Positions 1-8,776 of a stretch of DNA of 64,000 nt are shown piece after piece. The notes beneath the pieces are model-generated. The model did not search any database. It saw only the letters and a list, made by a program, of their open reading frames with translations, and had not been told where the DNA came from. How positions within the stretch are numbered: position 1 is the first letter of the stretch; the number at the start of each line of letters is the position of its first letter. Both the position numbers and the translations under genes were made by a program. Source of the DNA: CAVZTX01 sp963778375 (GTDB taxonomy: Bacteria; Chloroflexota; Ktedonobacteria; Ktedonobacterales; Ktedonobacteraceae); contig CAVZTX010000011.1 in NCBI GenBank assembly GCA_963778375.1, positions 186,001 to 250,000 on the forward strand, given 5' to 3'.

Positions 1-2
1 GA

Positions 3-536
3 GGCAGGACTATCAATAATCAGCAACTGCAGCGATTCTGCACGAACTGTGGGCAACCGCTGGCACCTGGCACTGCCTTCTGTGTCGCTTGTGGAACGCG
101 AGTGAGCACACCGTCTACAAGCACAGCAAGCCAGTTTCCCAGTGGGGCACAACCGGGACCTGTGCCATCCTACGCGCAGGCGCAAAATCAAGAACAAGAT
201 GATCTGCTTCTCGCTGGTCTGGCTGCTGACTATGTAGCCAGCAGGAGGGGGCGTAATGCCCGGGTGCGAGGTAGGCGACCACGGTCCAGGTTGCGCGGGT
301 GTGGTTGTCTTTTGCTCGTCCTGGTGATTCTTGCTGGGCCATTCATCGGGGTGGCGCTGACATCGGGGAGGTTACACCTGATCTTCGCGTATGTGGCTGG
401 AGGAATGATTGTGTTCTTCTTCCTGTTGCTTTTGATTGGGATGCTTGTGACTCGGCGCGGTCGAGAGGCTTTAGCGGAGGGTGCCAGTGAGGGTTGTCTT
501 GACGCGATATTTGGGGGATTGTTCGGCGGAGGGTAA
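3..536 (+). CDS. Zinc-ribbon membrane protein (5' end outside window)
   Basis: The reading frame is open to the left edge with no convincing start codon, so the gene begins upstream; 177 residues are visible. The visible N-terminus carries a zinc ribbon: CTNC at residues 13-16 and CVAC at 27-30, separated by a Gly/Pro turn. A Ser/Pro/Gln-rich linker follows, then a basic stretch, then two hydrophobic segments at about 100-120 and 126-150 that read as membrane helices. The end is glycine-rich. The GTG at 102 would cut off the ribbon and is unlikely to be the true start. Many Chloroflexota membrane and signalling proteins share this ribbon-linker-membrane layout; the function is unknown. It converges on the FtsX permease gene, 8 bp away. 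Confidence 0.75.
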   Translation, partial: GRTINNQQLQRFCTNCGQPLAPGTAFCVACGTRVSTPSTSTASQFPSGAQPGPVPSYAQAQNQEQDDLLLAGLAADYVASRRGRNARVRGRRPRSRLRGCGCLLLVLVILAGPFIGVALTSGRLHLIFAYVAGGMIVFFFLLLLIGMLVTRRGREALAEGASEGCLDAIFGGLFGGG

Positions 537-544
537 ACTTTTGT

Positions 545-3388
545 TCATTCGTAGCGCAGGACGTCGAGGGGGCGGAGGCGGACGGCATTCCAGGCGACGA
601 GGGTAGCGACGAGCATGGTGATGAGGGAGGTGGCGGCGATGATGAGGATGAGAAGGTTAGGGCTGATGCTCAGGTTGGTGTGGAAGACGAATTTGCTGAG
701 GGCAATGATGGCTCCGGTGACGAGGAGCATGGCTACGAGGGAGCCGAGAAGGCCAACGAGGCCGTTTTCAATAAGGACGGTGGCAAGAACTGAGCGGCTG
801 GTATGGCCAACGGATTTCAGGATGCCGATTTCACGCCGACGTTCGAGCATGGCGAGGGCTACCGCGTTGGCGATGATGATGAGGCCGGCGATCATGGCGA
901 GGGAGGCGATGGTTGTGAGCATGATGACGAGGTTGTTGAGGACCTGGTTGATGATGGCATCGATATCTACCACGCTGAGGATGATGGCCGAGGGAACGGC
1001 TTTACCGAGGCTGTGTTTGAAGGTGGGCAAGGTGTCGGGATCGACATTGAGTGAGAAGACTTCGAGGGTGAGCGAGCCACCTAGCTGGTCGGTTAGGGAT
1101 GAGTCGGCGAGTACTCCGGCAAAGTTTTGGTTGTTGGTTTGTGCTGAGTCGTCATAGAAGCCTACGACTTTGAGGATTTTGGTGATGGAGCCATCGGCGC
1201 TTTGGACGATGATACTATCGTTGATTCGCAGGTGAATGGGGGCGGCTTCGAGCGAGGAACCGAGGATAATGTTGTTGGTTCCGGCATCCGATGCTTTGAG
1301 GTTACGCCCGTCTTTGAGTGTGATAATTGGTACGTTGTTGCTTCCGCCAGCGAGGTTGAAGCCTTCGATGCTGGTCAGCGAACTAAGATTATCTTCTACG
1401 CGGTTTTTCTCCCGGCTGCTGCTACTTTTGAGGATTGTATTGATGTCTCTCCCGGCGATGATGAGCGGGTAGACCTGCGGTACAACGGGATTTGTGAGCG
1501 TTTTGGCTGGGTCAACGCCTTTGAGGTTTGATAATTCTGTGGTGACGTGTTGTTTTTGGATTGGAGGCACCACTACAAATACGTTATGAGTGAAAATCGT
1601 GCTGAGTTCGCTGTTGACGGCGTCTTTAATGCCCTGACCTAAGATGAGGATCAGGCCAATAGCGAAGACGCCGACGAAGAGGGCGGTTAGTGTAGTAGTT
1701 GTACGCAGTCGCTGCCTGCCGAGGTTGCGATAGGCGAGCATGAGGGCGGTTTTCCAGGAATGTGGGGTGTACATGACTATGGCGTTGAGGCATGTCGCGA
1801 GGAAGAATACGAGTGATCCACCGACGAGGACGATACCAAGCCCACCTAATACGACCAGGATATAGTTGCCAACTGTGCTGTTGCCGTGATTTGTCGCGAA
1901 GTTATTCAGGAATGTGCCCAGAAAGTAGAGGGCAGCAAAGGCGAGCAGTGATAGGAGGGTGATGCCAAGGGCAGCTAGAATCCAGAGGAGCATGCGAGGT
2001 GTAGGACGTTCATAGACGGGCAATTTCGAGATGGCGAGTACGAGCAGGCCAAATCCCAGAGCGAGCGCAAAGACGATACCTGCTCCACCGTAGACGGCCA
2101 GGACCGCGGTTACTACGTCGCCGAGTATGGTGGCGGCTAGCGCAACGAAGAGTAGGGAGAGCAGTACGAGGAGTACGATGGTTGTGAGCCTGGAGGAGAG
2201 TTTTCTGCCTTCGGAAAGTTCACGTAGTACGGCTAAGGGGCGTATCTGACTGGCCTGCACAATTGGTAGTAAACCGAAGATGAGAGCTGTTGTGAGTCCG
2301 ATGAGCAGGCCTGATAGGATGGTGAGGGTATCGAGCACGATTGGTAGGTGCAGGAAGAATGCTTGCTCAACGACGATGCGCACAAGGTAGCTGGCTCCTA
2401 TGCCGAATAACGTACCAATGATGCCTCCCATTGTGCCGAGGAGGGCGGCTTCGAGTCCGAAGAGGGCATAGAGGTCGGTTCGACGATAGCCAGTTGTCTT
2501 GAGCATAGCGATTTCGACCTGGCGACGACGGAGCATGACTTGCATAGTGTTGATGATGCCAATGCCGCCAATGAAGAGGGCGAGCAGGCCGACGATGTGC
2601 AAGAAGAGCTGGATTTGCTGTACCTGGTTTTGACGACGTTGGAGCAAATCCTGCGCGGTGGTGATGCGCAGTGAGGGATATGTCTGGCCGACTTGTTGCT
2701 TGACTGTATTGAGGTTTACGGGTGGGATTGTTGTGTAGATGGTGTCGTACTGAGATGGCTCTGTTGTGCCTTTGGGGCCAGGGGTAGCTTGTAAGGTGGC
2801 CTGGGAGATGAGGATTTCAGTGCTTTGAAACGCGCCGCCACTCTGAAATTCGGCGGCGACGGTGATGGGTACGATGCGGCCATCCTGGGTTTTGACCTGA
2901 TAGGTGCTGCCAATGTGGGCACCGAGTTCGTCGAAGATGAATGAGCTGACGGCGACGTTGTTGCCAGTGAGGATTTGCTGGAGTGTGAGGTTGTGTGATG
3001 GAGCGAGAAAGTTAGCTTGCCCGACGAGGGGGAAGTTGCTGGAGACGGCGATGAAGTCAAACATGGGCTGGTCGCCTGATGGAAGGGTGATGGTTCCACT
3101 TGCGTCAAAGGAGGTGGCGTAATCGGTGATTTGTTGTTGCTGTTTGAGTTTGTCGAAGAAGGTGAGGTCACGCTGGCGTAGGGGTACGAGGTCGGCGCTG
3201 AGTCGCATATCGCCGCCGTTGGCTTCGATGATGTTGCCGATGAGGGCCTGGTTGACACTGAGGCCGACGAGTTGTAGGGCGACGATGGCCATTACGCCGA
3301 CCGCGACACAAAATATGGCGAGGATGGTTCGCTGGCCGCCGCGTATGAGGGAGCGGGTGGCATAAGACCAATAGAGCCTGAGTTTCAT
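545..3388 (-). CDS. ABC transporter permease, FtsX/MacB-like, duplicated FtsX domains
   Basis: This 947-residue membrane protein has one N-terminal helix (about 18-40), a large extracytoplasmic domain, then a three-helix FtsX core at about 265-390 containing the family motif MLRRRQVEIAMLKTTGYR. Extra central helices follow (about 400-530), then a second helix-extracytoplasmic domain-core unit that ends with ERRREIGILKSVGHTSR and three terminal helices (about 815-940). Such permeases work with a LolD/MacB-type ATPase to move lipids, peptides or drugs, or to transmit mechanical signals. No ATPase gene is adjacent; the only LolD-like ATPase in the window is at 21068-21784. The substrate cannot be read from the sequence. 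Confidence 0.85.
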   Translation of the reverse strand: MKLRLYWSYATRSLIRGGQRTILAIFCVAVGVMAIVALQLVGLSVNQALIGNIIEANGGDMRLSADLVPLRQRDLTFFDKLKQQQQITDYATSFDASGTITLPSGDQPMFDFIAVSSNFPLVGQANFLAPSHNLTLQQILTGNNVAVSSFIFDELGAHIGSTYQVKTQDGRIVPITVAAEFQSGGAFQSTEILISQATLQATPGPKGTTEPSQYDTIYTTIPPVNLNTVKQQVGQTYPSLRITTAQDLLQRRQNQVQQIQLFLHIVGLLALFIGGIGIINTMQVMLRRRQVEIAMLKTTGYRRTDLYALFGLEAALLGTMGGIIGTLFGIGASYLVRIVVEQAFFLHLPIVLDTLTILSGLLIGLTTALIFGLLPIVQASQIRPLAVLRELSEGRKLSSRLTTIVLLVLLSLLFVALAATILGDVVTAVLAVYGGAGIVFALALGFGLLVLAISKLPVYERPTPRMLLWILAALGITLLSLLAFAALYFLGTFLNNFATNHGNSTVGNYILVVLGGLGIVLVGGSLVFFLATCLNAIVMYTPHSWKTALMLAYRNLGRQRLRTTTTLTALFVGVFAIGLILILGQGIKDAVNSELSTIFTHNVFVVVPPIQKQHVTTELSNLKGVDPAKTLTNPVVPQVYPLIIAGRDINTILKSSSSREKNRVEDNLSSLTSIEGFNLAGGSNNVPIITLKDGRNLKASDAGTNNIILGSSLEAAPIHLRINDSIIVQSADGSITKILKVVGFYDDSAQTNNQNFAGVLADSSLTDQLGGSLTLEVFSLNVDPDTLPTFKHSLGKAVPSAIILSVVDIDAIINQVLNNLVIMLTTIASLAMIAGLIIIANAVALAMLERRREIGILKSVGHTSRSVLATVLIENGLVGLLGSLVAMLLVTGAIIALSKFVFHTNLSISPNLLILIIAATSLITMLVATLVAWNAVRLRPLDVLRYE

Positions 3389-3455
3389 GTATGCTTTTTT
3401 CTTCTTTCAAGGTCTTCGGTGGTAGAGTTATTATAAGCTTGTTATGATTAGCCTT

Positions 3456-3472
3456 GTACCCAAGGTGGGTAC
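3456..3472. promoter_or_regulatory. 17-bp inverted repeat upstream of the FtsX permease
   Basis: GTACCCA-AGG-TGGGTAC is a perfect 7-bp inverted repeat about 70 bp upstream of the permease start at 3388. A minus-strand TATAAT lies at 3430-3435, so the repeat would overlap the -35 region and could be an operator. On the plus strand the repeat is followed by six T residues, so a small terminator hairpin is the alternative. Confidence 0.4.
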
Positions 3473-3506
3473 TTTTTTACTTATGTGTATGGTAGTAGCA
3501 TAGGTA

Positions 3507-3602
3507 GGGCGTTCGCAAGGGGTAACCTATAAGGTGGTAAGCCTCTCCCACAGGCAGACACAAGGTTCCCCACTCCACCCAACTCCGCTCCCGCCCCTAC
3601 AG
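3507..3602. repeat. Intergenic hairpin-repeat family, two degenerate copies
   Basis: Positions 3507-3528 are a degenerate GGGC..GCAAGGGG..CC hairpin. Positions 3551-3602 match the CAGGCACAAGG...CCCCTACAG class, also seen at 39261, 40268 and inside the gene at 62221. No coding potential was found. Confidence 0.55.
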
Positions 3603-3633
3603 AGTATCGAGAGGGCATTCATTTAGTTCAAGC

Positions 3634-4380
3634 TTATGCAAACCATTCTGCGGGTTGGACGGAATAGTATGCTGCTGCAATGCGTGGGGAAGATTGCGCG
3701 AGGGCTGCGATTGCTTGTACTGCTGCTTGCCGTTGTGCTGTTGCATGGGTGATGAGCAGGTATGTGACGGCTGTTTCGGGGATGTGTTTGAGTCCGCCTT
3801 GTTCATTGAGCATCAGGTTTGCGATGCGAGTGGGGGTGAGTATTTCTCCCTGGTTCATGTCCAGGAGAGCGGCGATACGTTCTGGGCGGTGGGCGATTTC
3901 TGAATTAAGGGTTTGGTTGATTGCTTCGGCGCTTAGCATGAGGAGGACGAGGTTGGTGTGGGTGGGGATGAGGGGTTCGTGTTCGGCGGGGGCTTTTATC
4001 ATGCGGTGACGGGCACCATCGGCTTCGACGATGATGGCGTCGGCTCCGCTTTGCGTGAGGAGTTGGTGGGGTTGGTCGGGTTGGAGTCCGGCTAGTTTTC
4101 CCGCGCTGGTGGTGGATGCGGCGACGGTGATGTGATGGTGATAGGGCCAGGCAGATTGGATCATTATGAGGAGGGTGGGCGTGTCAGGGGAGATGATGAG
4201 AGTGTCTGTTTCACCAGATTGGGGAGGGAAGATATTGGTGGTGGTGGTAGTGATGATGCGTTTGCCGTGCTGGGCGAGTTCGTGGGCAAGGGTGTACATG
4301 GTGGTTGTTTTGCCGCCTGCTCCGACGATGGCGATGAGGGGGTGAGGTGGAAGGTCGAGGAGGTGCGAGAGTTGTGGCAT
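3634..4380 (-). CDS. yqeC: Selenium-dependent hydroxylase accessory protein YqeC
   Basis: This 248-residue cytoplasmic protein has a P-loop at residues 20-26 (GAGGKTT), followed by the family-typical run ITTTTTNIFPP and a central VEADGARHRMIKAPAEHEP block. YqeC is a marker of selenium-dependent molybdenum hydroxylases and is thought to help mature the selenium-containing molybdenum cofactor; the exact reaction is not established. Its functional partners in this window are yqeB at 39415 and the molybdenum hydroxylase genes at 41472-45233, about 35 kb away rather than in one operon. The start at 4380 puts the P-loop at the usual distance from the N-terminus. Confidence 0.85.
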   Translation of the reverse strand: MPQLSHLLDLPPHPLIAIVGAGGKTTTMYTLAHELAQHGKRIITTTTTNIFPPQSGETDTLIISPDTPTLLIMIQSAWPYHHHITVAASTTSAGKLAGLQPDQPHQLLTQSGADAIIVEADGARHRMIKAPAEHEPLIPTHTNLVLLMLSAEAINQTLNSEIAHRPERIAALLDMNQGEILTPTRIANLMLNEQGGLKHIPETAVTYLLITHATAQRQAAVQAIAALAQSSPRIAAAYYSVQPAEWFA

Positions 4381-4435
4381 TAGGAATTTCCTGTAGTGTT
4401 ATCCAGGCTGATTTTTCAGTTAGATAAATGCAACA

Positions 4436-4465
4436 GGGCGACCGCGATATACATTACGGTCGCCC
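4436..4465. terminator. 9-bp hairpin after the phosphoesterase gene
   Basis: GGGCGACCG at 4436-4444 pairs perfectly with CGGTCGCCC at 4457-4465 around a 12-nt loop. It lies between the frameshifted phosphoesterase (ends 4558, minus) and yqeC. It has no strong T tract and resembles the GGGC...GCCCC repeat family, so it may be a repeat copy serving as a transcript end. Confidence 0.45.
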
Positions 4466-4472
4466 CATATTT

Positions 4473-4556
4473 GGCTGATACATCGGCGTTGGGCACGATC
4501 AATCAGCCCTGTATTTGACCATGTATCAGCAATTGGCGCGATAAATCGGTCCCTAG
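4473..4556. repeat. Intergenic repeat of the GGCGCGATAAATCGG..CCCTA class
   Basis: GGCTGATACAT at the left edge pairs in two ways: with ATCAGCC at 4502-4508 and, through CTGATACAT (4475-4483), with ATGTATCAG at 4521-4529. The right edge, GGCGCGATAAATCGGTCCCTA, matches copies at 23336 and inside the gene at 50363. Confidence 0.5.
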
Positions 4557-4557
4557 A

Positions 4558-6721
4558 TTAAGCTACTGCCGCCTGGACTTGATTCAACAGACTATTCGCC
4601 TGTTGGATCAGTTGGTCGGCCTGCGATACGTTGATCGACTGTCCATCGAAGCTGGCATCCTCGAGGATATCGGCCATCTGCGAAGCAAGGTTGTTGCGCA
4701 CCGTCGTGATGTTCGAGAGTGTGTTCTCGAGGCTGTTATAGATACTATCCCCAGATGAACTGCTCTCCAACGCTCTTGTTGAGATACGCAAAGTAGTCAG
4801 GGCCAGTTCTCCGACACAGGCGTTGATCTGCTTGTAGACCTGGGCGAGCGCGGTTAGGGTAGCCACGATCTTCACGCAGCGATTGTGGTACGGCCCAATT
4901 TTCGAGCACTTCGAAGAGCGCCCGTCCGTCGGAATCGTAGTCGTCCTTGAGGCCAAGTAGTACGAGCATCGTTGGGCGGATGTCGGTGTGATCTGACCAG
5001 AGGGTGCTATCTACACCGAGGTGGCGTACCCCTGGTCCGACCATGCCAAGCCAGGTGGTATTGATATCTGGATTGACATCGCCGTGGTTCCAGGCGTCGG
5101 TGGTATCGAAACTGATACATGGAGAACTGCAATTGGGCGCACCGGCATACAGGTAGTAATTGGGATTGGCGAACATGGTAAAGGTCGCCGTCCTGGCCGG
5201 GTCGGCAGTGATCATGTGCAGTAACTTCATCTCCACCGGATCAGCCAGGTATTTCGTGAGCACGTCAGTGTTACCTGTATAGGGATTGACCGCAGTCAAA
5301 TTGCCTACAGCCTGTTCGAGTGTGCGTGCCGTAGAGTCTGTACGAGCAGGATGACCGGTGACATAGAAGACAGGAGCGGAGTCGGAGTGAACCTTAAATG
5401 GTGTTGTTACGCCTTGCTCCGTCGCCACTAGGCCCGCCAGGTTACCATCGACTTCACCAACCTGGGTATAGGTACATGGAACGGTCACACCATTACAATT
5501 CGTCGGGCTTGGAGTACTACCTACGAAGTGATCACCCTCGTCAGCCGTGAACACAAACAAGGTGTTGCTCTTATTGATGCCATCCTTCGCCAGGCGCTGG
5601 AAGAATAGGCCGAAGGCATCGTCATATGCCTTGAGCTGAGCGACGTAGCCAGCTTCACCAGGACCAAAGGCTGTACCCGTCGCATGGTTATCATGCGCAT
5701 CCGAGATATAGGCATAGGTCACGGGAACGCCGTGCTCTTGCATTGCTGCGACATAGGAGAGTGAAACGGCGGCGGACATGCCGTCAAAGCCGGGGAAGCC
5801 GATATGGCCATTGCCGTCTGAAATGACGTTGCCGAAGAGGTCGGTCATTGGCCCGTTCGGGCTGATCTGGGGGGCAACGTACTTATTCCCGAAGAGAGCG
5901 GAGTATCCAGTATAGCCACCTGGCTCGTCGGGCAGTTGATCAGCGACGCCGGTGTTTGCAGACGAGCAGGTTGCATTGCCCTTTGCGCAGTGAACAGCAA
6001 TACCGACGAAGTCAGCGGTTGCCTGGGCAGGATTGGCCGCTACTTCAGCGGCTTGCGGCGAATTGGGGCCGAAGACGGTTGGGATATCGGTGCCAATGTT
6101 CTCAAGCTCGATGTTCGCGGTCGCAACCCCACCGAAGTTACAGCCAGCGCGGGTGTAGGGCACCCAGGGAGCGGGAGCATTCTTGCCCTGGGGAGTGAGC
6201 ATATTGTATGTGGTGTCGGTCGCAGACGAAGTGGTCGGGTCGTAAATAGGATCGGTCCAGTAGGCGAAGGAAACGCCGAGGTTGCTTGTGCCATTGGGAT
6301 TAAAGTAGCGGAAGCTGTTGCTGACTGGCACACCCATGCGATCACCGTAGACGCCGGTTACCGAGGTCAGGATGTCGGTTGCGGTGTGCGCGATGAGCGG
6401 GGTATAGTGCTTTGAGAGCATGACGCCATTGTTCTCGATGAAGTTGAGAAGATGGGGCATCTGCTCAAGGTCGGAAGGGACGTTGGGATTGTCACGCGTG
6501 AGGTGCGTGTTGTCAAACTGGATGTAGATTACGTGATGGATGTTGTCTCCAGCCGACTGTAGATCGCAGCCATTGCCTGAAAGGGCCGTGCGAGTAGCGG
6601 CTAGAGCGGTGTGAGAGGTCAGGCCTGGCAATCCCCCATATGCCAGAAGTATCGCCAGTAGCATTGCCATTCCAGCCACGCGAGTGAAGGGGTACCGGTG
6701 AATTGGTTTCGTGCGGTCCAT
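4558..6721 (-). pseudogene. Exported alkaline-phosphatase-superfamily phosphoesterase, frameshifted near its 3' end
   Basis: The first frame (6721 down to 4745) has a signal peptide (basic start, hydrophobic 15-32, cleavage likely near LAATRTA) and an alkaline-phosphatase/phosphoesterase-type body. Metal-site-like motifs include IYIQFDNTHL near the N-terminus, VFTADEGDHF in the middle and TTWLGMVGPGVRHLG...SDHTDIRPTML late. After DGRALFEVLENW the frame runs into a nonsense tail of about 45 residues. The neighbouring frame (4558-4956) continues with a natural-looking helical C-terminus (VATLTALAQVYKQINA, then SLENTLSNITTVRNNLASQM). The shift falls around 4868-4882, so one base lost or two gained, or a sequencing error, would explain it. 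If the shift is real, the protein loses its last ~100 residues. The catalytic domain looks intact. Confidence 0.7.
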
Positions 6722-7029
6722 TGGTCCTCCTCTGTGGGGCCATTGAAAGATGGCCTCATAAGTGTCAAGCTAAACGACGACAAAATATGAAGATATGACG
6801 GATGGGCATAAGGCCTCACGAAGTTCACCCTGTATTATAAGGCCTGGACTTTCCCATCGTCAGAAAAGCTTCGCAGTTAAGCAGTATATCACAGGAAGTT
6901 TAAATGGATATTAAGCAAAGAAAAGAGGTTCCCAATGAATAGTATATCACACCCATCCCCTTGGATGAGTGATAGTGCCACTCCCTGGAACAAAGAGTGT
7001 TTGTAGCCACTCAGGTTTTCTTTTCTTGA
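6722..7029. other. Intergenic region upstream of the phosphoesterase
   Basis: AT-rich and non-coding. The 11-mer AGTATATCACA occurs twice here (about 6882 and 6943) and once more near 21912. Read on the minus strand it contains TATACT, so both copies could be -10 elements for the phosphoesterase gene. No clear -35 was found. Confidence 0.3.
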
Positions 7030-7114
7030 CTCCTCAGTGCCTTCAGCAGTTCGCAGGAAATTTTTTTGCTAAGTGTGAGCTTTGCCAGGCTGGTGGCAAA
7101 GCTCACACTTAGCA
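7030..7114 (-). repeat. Composite 3' element: conserved block plus 21-bp hairpin
   Basis: Arms at 7067-7087 and 7094-7114 form a perfect 21-bp stem with a 6-nt loop, 17 bp after the stop codon of the aldehyde dehydrogenase. The adjoining block 7030-7065 (core CTCAGTGCC, CAGTTCGCAGGAAATTTT) is conserved beside two similar hairpins at 13697-13785 and 55761-55842. On the gene's strand the stem is followed by A residues, not T, so it is not a classical intrinsic terminator. Confidence 0.65.
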
Positions 7115-7130
7115 AATGAAAAAGAGTTTT

Positions 7131-8627
7131 TTAGGATGCGTCGCCGAAGATGGTGTAGTGCCAGCTTTTGCGAGCTTCGCCAAAGAGTTCGATCATGACA
7201 TGCTTGATCTGGGTGTAATCTTCAAAGGCATACATGGACATGTCTTTGCCGACGCCACTTTCTTTGTAGCCACCATGGGGCATTTCTGAGGCGAGCGGAA
7301 GGTGGTCGTTGACCCAGACGGTGCCGAACTGTAGGATTCGGCTGGCACGCATGGCTTTGTAGATATCGCGGGTCCAGACGGAGGCGGCAAGGCCGTAAAC
7401 AACGTCGTTGGCTTTCGCAAGCACCTCGTCTTCTGTCTTGAAGCGGCTGACGACAACGACCGGGCCAAAGACTTCGTTCTGGACGATTTCGGCGTCGTTT
7501 CGATCTTCGGCGATGACGGTTGGCTCGAAGAAGAAACCTTTCTCCAGACCTTTGACGGTGGCACGCTTTCCACCTGTGACGATGTTGGCACCTGCGCGAA
7601 GAGCACGCTCCACGAAGCCTTCGACGGTGTTGCGCTGGGTTGCGGAGATTAATGGCCCCATGTCGGTGTTTTCCTTTGTTGGATCGCCGACGCGAAGCTG
7701 CTTGACTTTGCTGAGAAAGGAGTCCAGGAAAGTGTCATAGATGCCGTCTTGGACGTAGATACGGGTTGCTGCGGTGCAATCCTGGCCACAGTTGACGTAG
7801 CCGCCGACGACTGCGCCGCTGGTGGCCGCATCCAGATCCGCGTCATCGAAGACGATAAAAGGAGCTTTTCCGCCAAGTTCGAGGTGCACATGCTTGATGG
7901 TATCGGCACCCGCACGCATGATATGCTTGCCGCTTTCGGTGCTGCCTGTGATGGAAACCATGTTGACTTTTTTATGGCCCGCGAGCGCCTGGGCTACACC
8001 TGGGCCGCTGGTAATGATGTTGAGAACGCCGGGAGGAAGACCTGCTTCCTGGGCGATCTCGCCAAGTTTGAGAGTTGTCAGTGGTGTTTCGACTGATGGC
8101 TTGAGGACGACGGTGTTACCGGCAGCAAGGGCCGGGCCAATCTTCCAGGCAGCCATCATGAAGGGATAGTTCCAGGGGGCGAGTGATGCGACTACGCCGA
8201 CGGGTTCACGGCGAATGATGCTGGTATGGCCGCCGCTGTACTCGCTGGCTGCTACGCCAGAAAGATGGCGAGCTGCTCCGGCGAAGAAATGCAGGTTGTC
8301 GATGGCGAATGGGATGTCACTATCACGGGCTAACTTGATGGGTTTGCCAGCGTCCTTTGATTCCAACTCGGCAAGCTCTTCGGCATGCGATTCTATGAGT
8401 GTTGCAAGCTTTTCTAATGTGGTGGCACGCGCCCCATGGGGCAAGCCGGACCAGCGCCCATCGTCAAACGCTTCTCGCGCGGCTGCGACAGCTCGCTCTA
8501 CGTCTTCCAGCGTACTTTCGGGCACCTGGGCGATTGGCTCACCGGTAGCGGGGCCAATATCGTCGACGGTTTTGCCCTGGCTACTATTGACGAGTTCGCC
8601 ATTGATAAGAAGTTTGTACTCGGCCAT
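7131..8627 (-). CDS. Aldehyde dehydrogenase, gamma-aminobutyraldehyde/aminoaldehyde type
   Basis: This NAD(P)-dependent oxidoreductase of 498 residues has normal family length. Catalytic Cys284 lies in GQDCTAAT, general base Glu250 in LELGGK and oxyanion Asn153 in PWNYP; the cofactor loop is ITGSTESGKH at about 226-235. From memory it resembles E. coli gamma-aminobutyraldehyde dehydrogenase (YdcW/PatD) over its whole length. The likely reaction is oxidation of an amino-aldehyde produced by the upstream aminotransferase (10108) or lysine 6-dehydrogenase-like enzyme (8777). The gene is last in that minus-strand group, with a 149-bp gap before it and GAAAGGGG as ribosome-binding site. A betaine-aldehyde or alpha-aminoadipate-semialdehyde dehydrogenase is the alternative. 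Confidence 0.88.
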   Translation of the reverse strand: MAEYKLLINGELVNSSQGKTVDDIGPATGEPIAQVPESTLEDVERAVAAAREAFDDGRWSGLPHGARATTLEKLATLIESHAEELAELESKDAGKPIKLARDSDIPFAIDNLHFFAGAARHLSGVAASEYSGGHTSIIRREPVGVVASLAPWNYPFMMAAWKIGPALAAGNTVVLKPSVETPLTTLKLGEIAQEAGLPPGVLNIITSGPGVAQALAGHKKVNMVSITGSTESGKHIMRAGADTIKHVHLELGGKAPFIVFDDADLDAATSGAVVGGYVNCGQDCTAATRIYVQDGIYDTFLDSFLSKVKQLRVGDPTKENTDMGPLISATQRNTVEGFVERALRAGANIVTGGKRATVKGLEKGFFFEPTVIAEDRNDAEIVQNEVFGPVVVVSRFKTEDEVLAKANDVVYGLAASVWTRDIYKAMRASRILQFGTVWVNDHLPLASEMPHGGYKESGVGKDMSMYAFEDYTQIKHVMIELFGEARKSWHYTIFGDAS

Positions 8628-8776
8628 TTGAGTAACCCCTTTCAGAGCTGGGAAATACTGGGAAGGAATTTGGCAGATTCCCTCCCTATTGCACTACCAT
8701 GCGTTTCGATCTACGATATTCGTGGCGGAGCGACAAAATAGGTACGAATTCAGTGTTTAATACTGTTCTATCTACG

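Noticed and set aside
3456..3472. Inverted repeat plus T run as a definite plus-strand terminator
   Set aside because: No plus-strand gene ends nearby, so an operator is at least as likely.
7067..7114. Classical intrinsic terminator
   Set aside because: On the gene strand the stem is followed by A residues, not T; kept as a composite 3' element instead.
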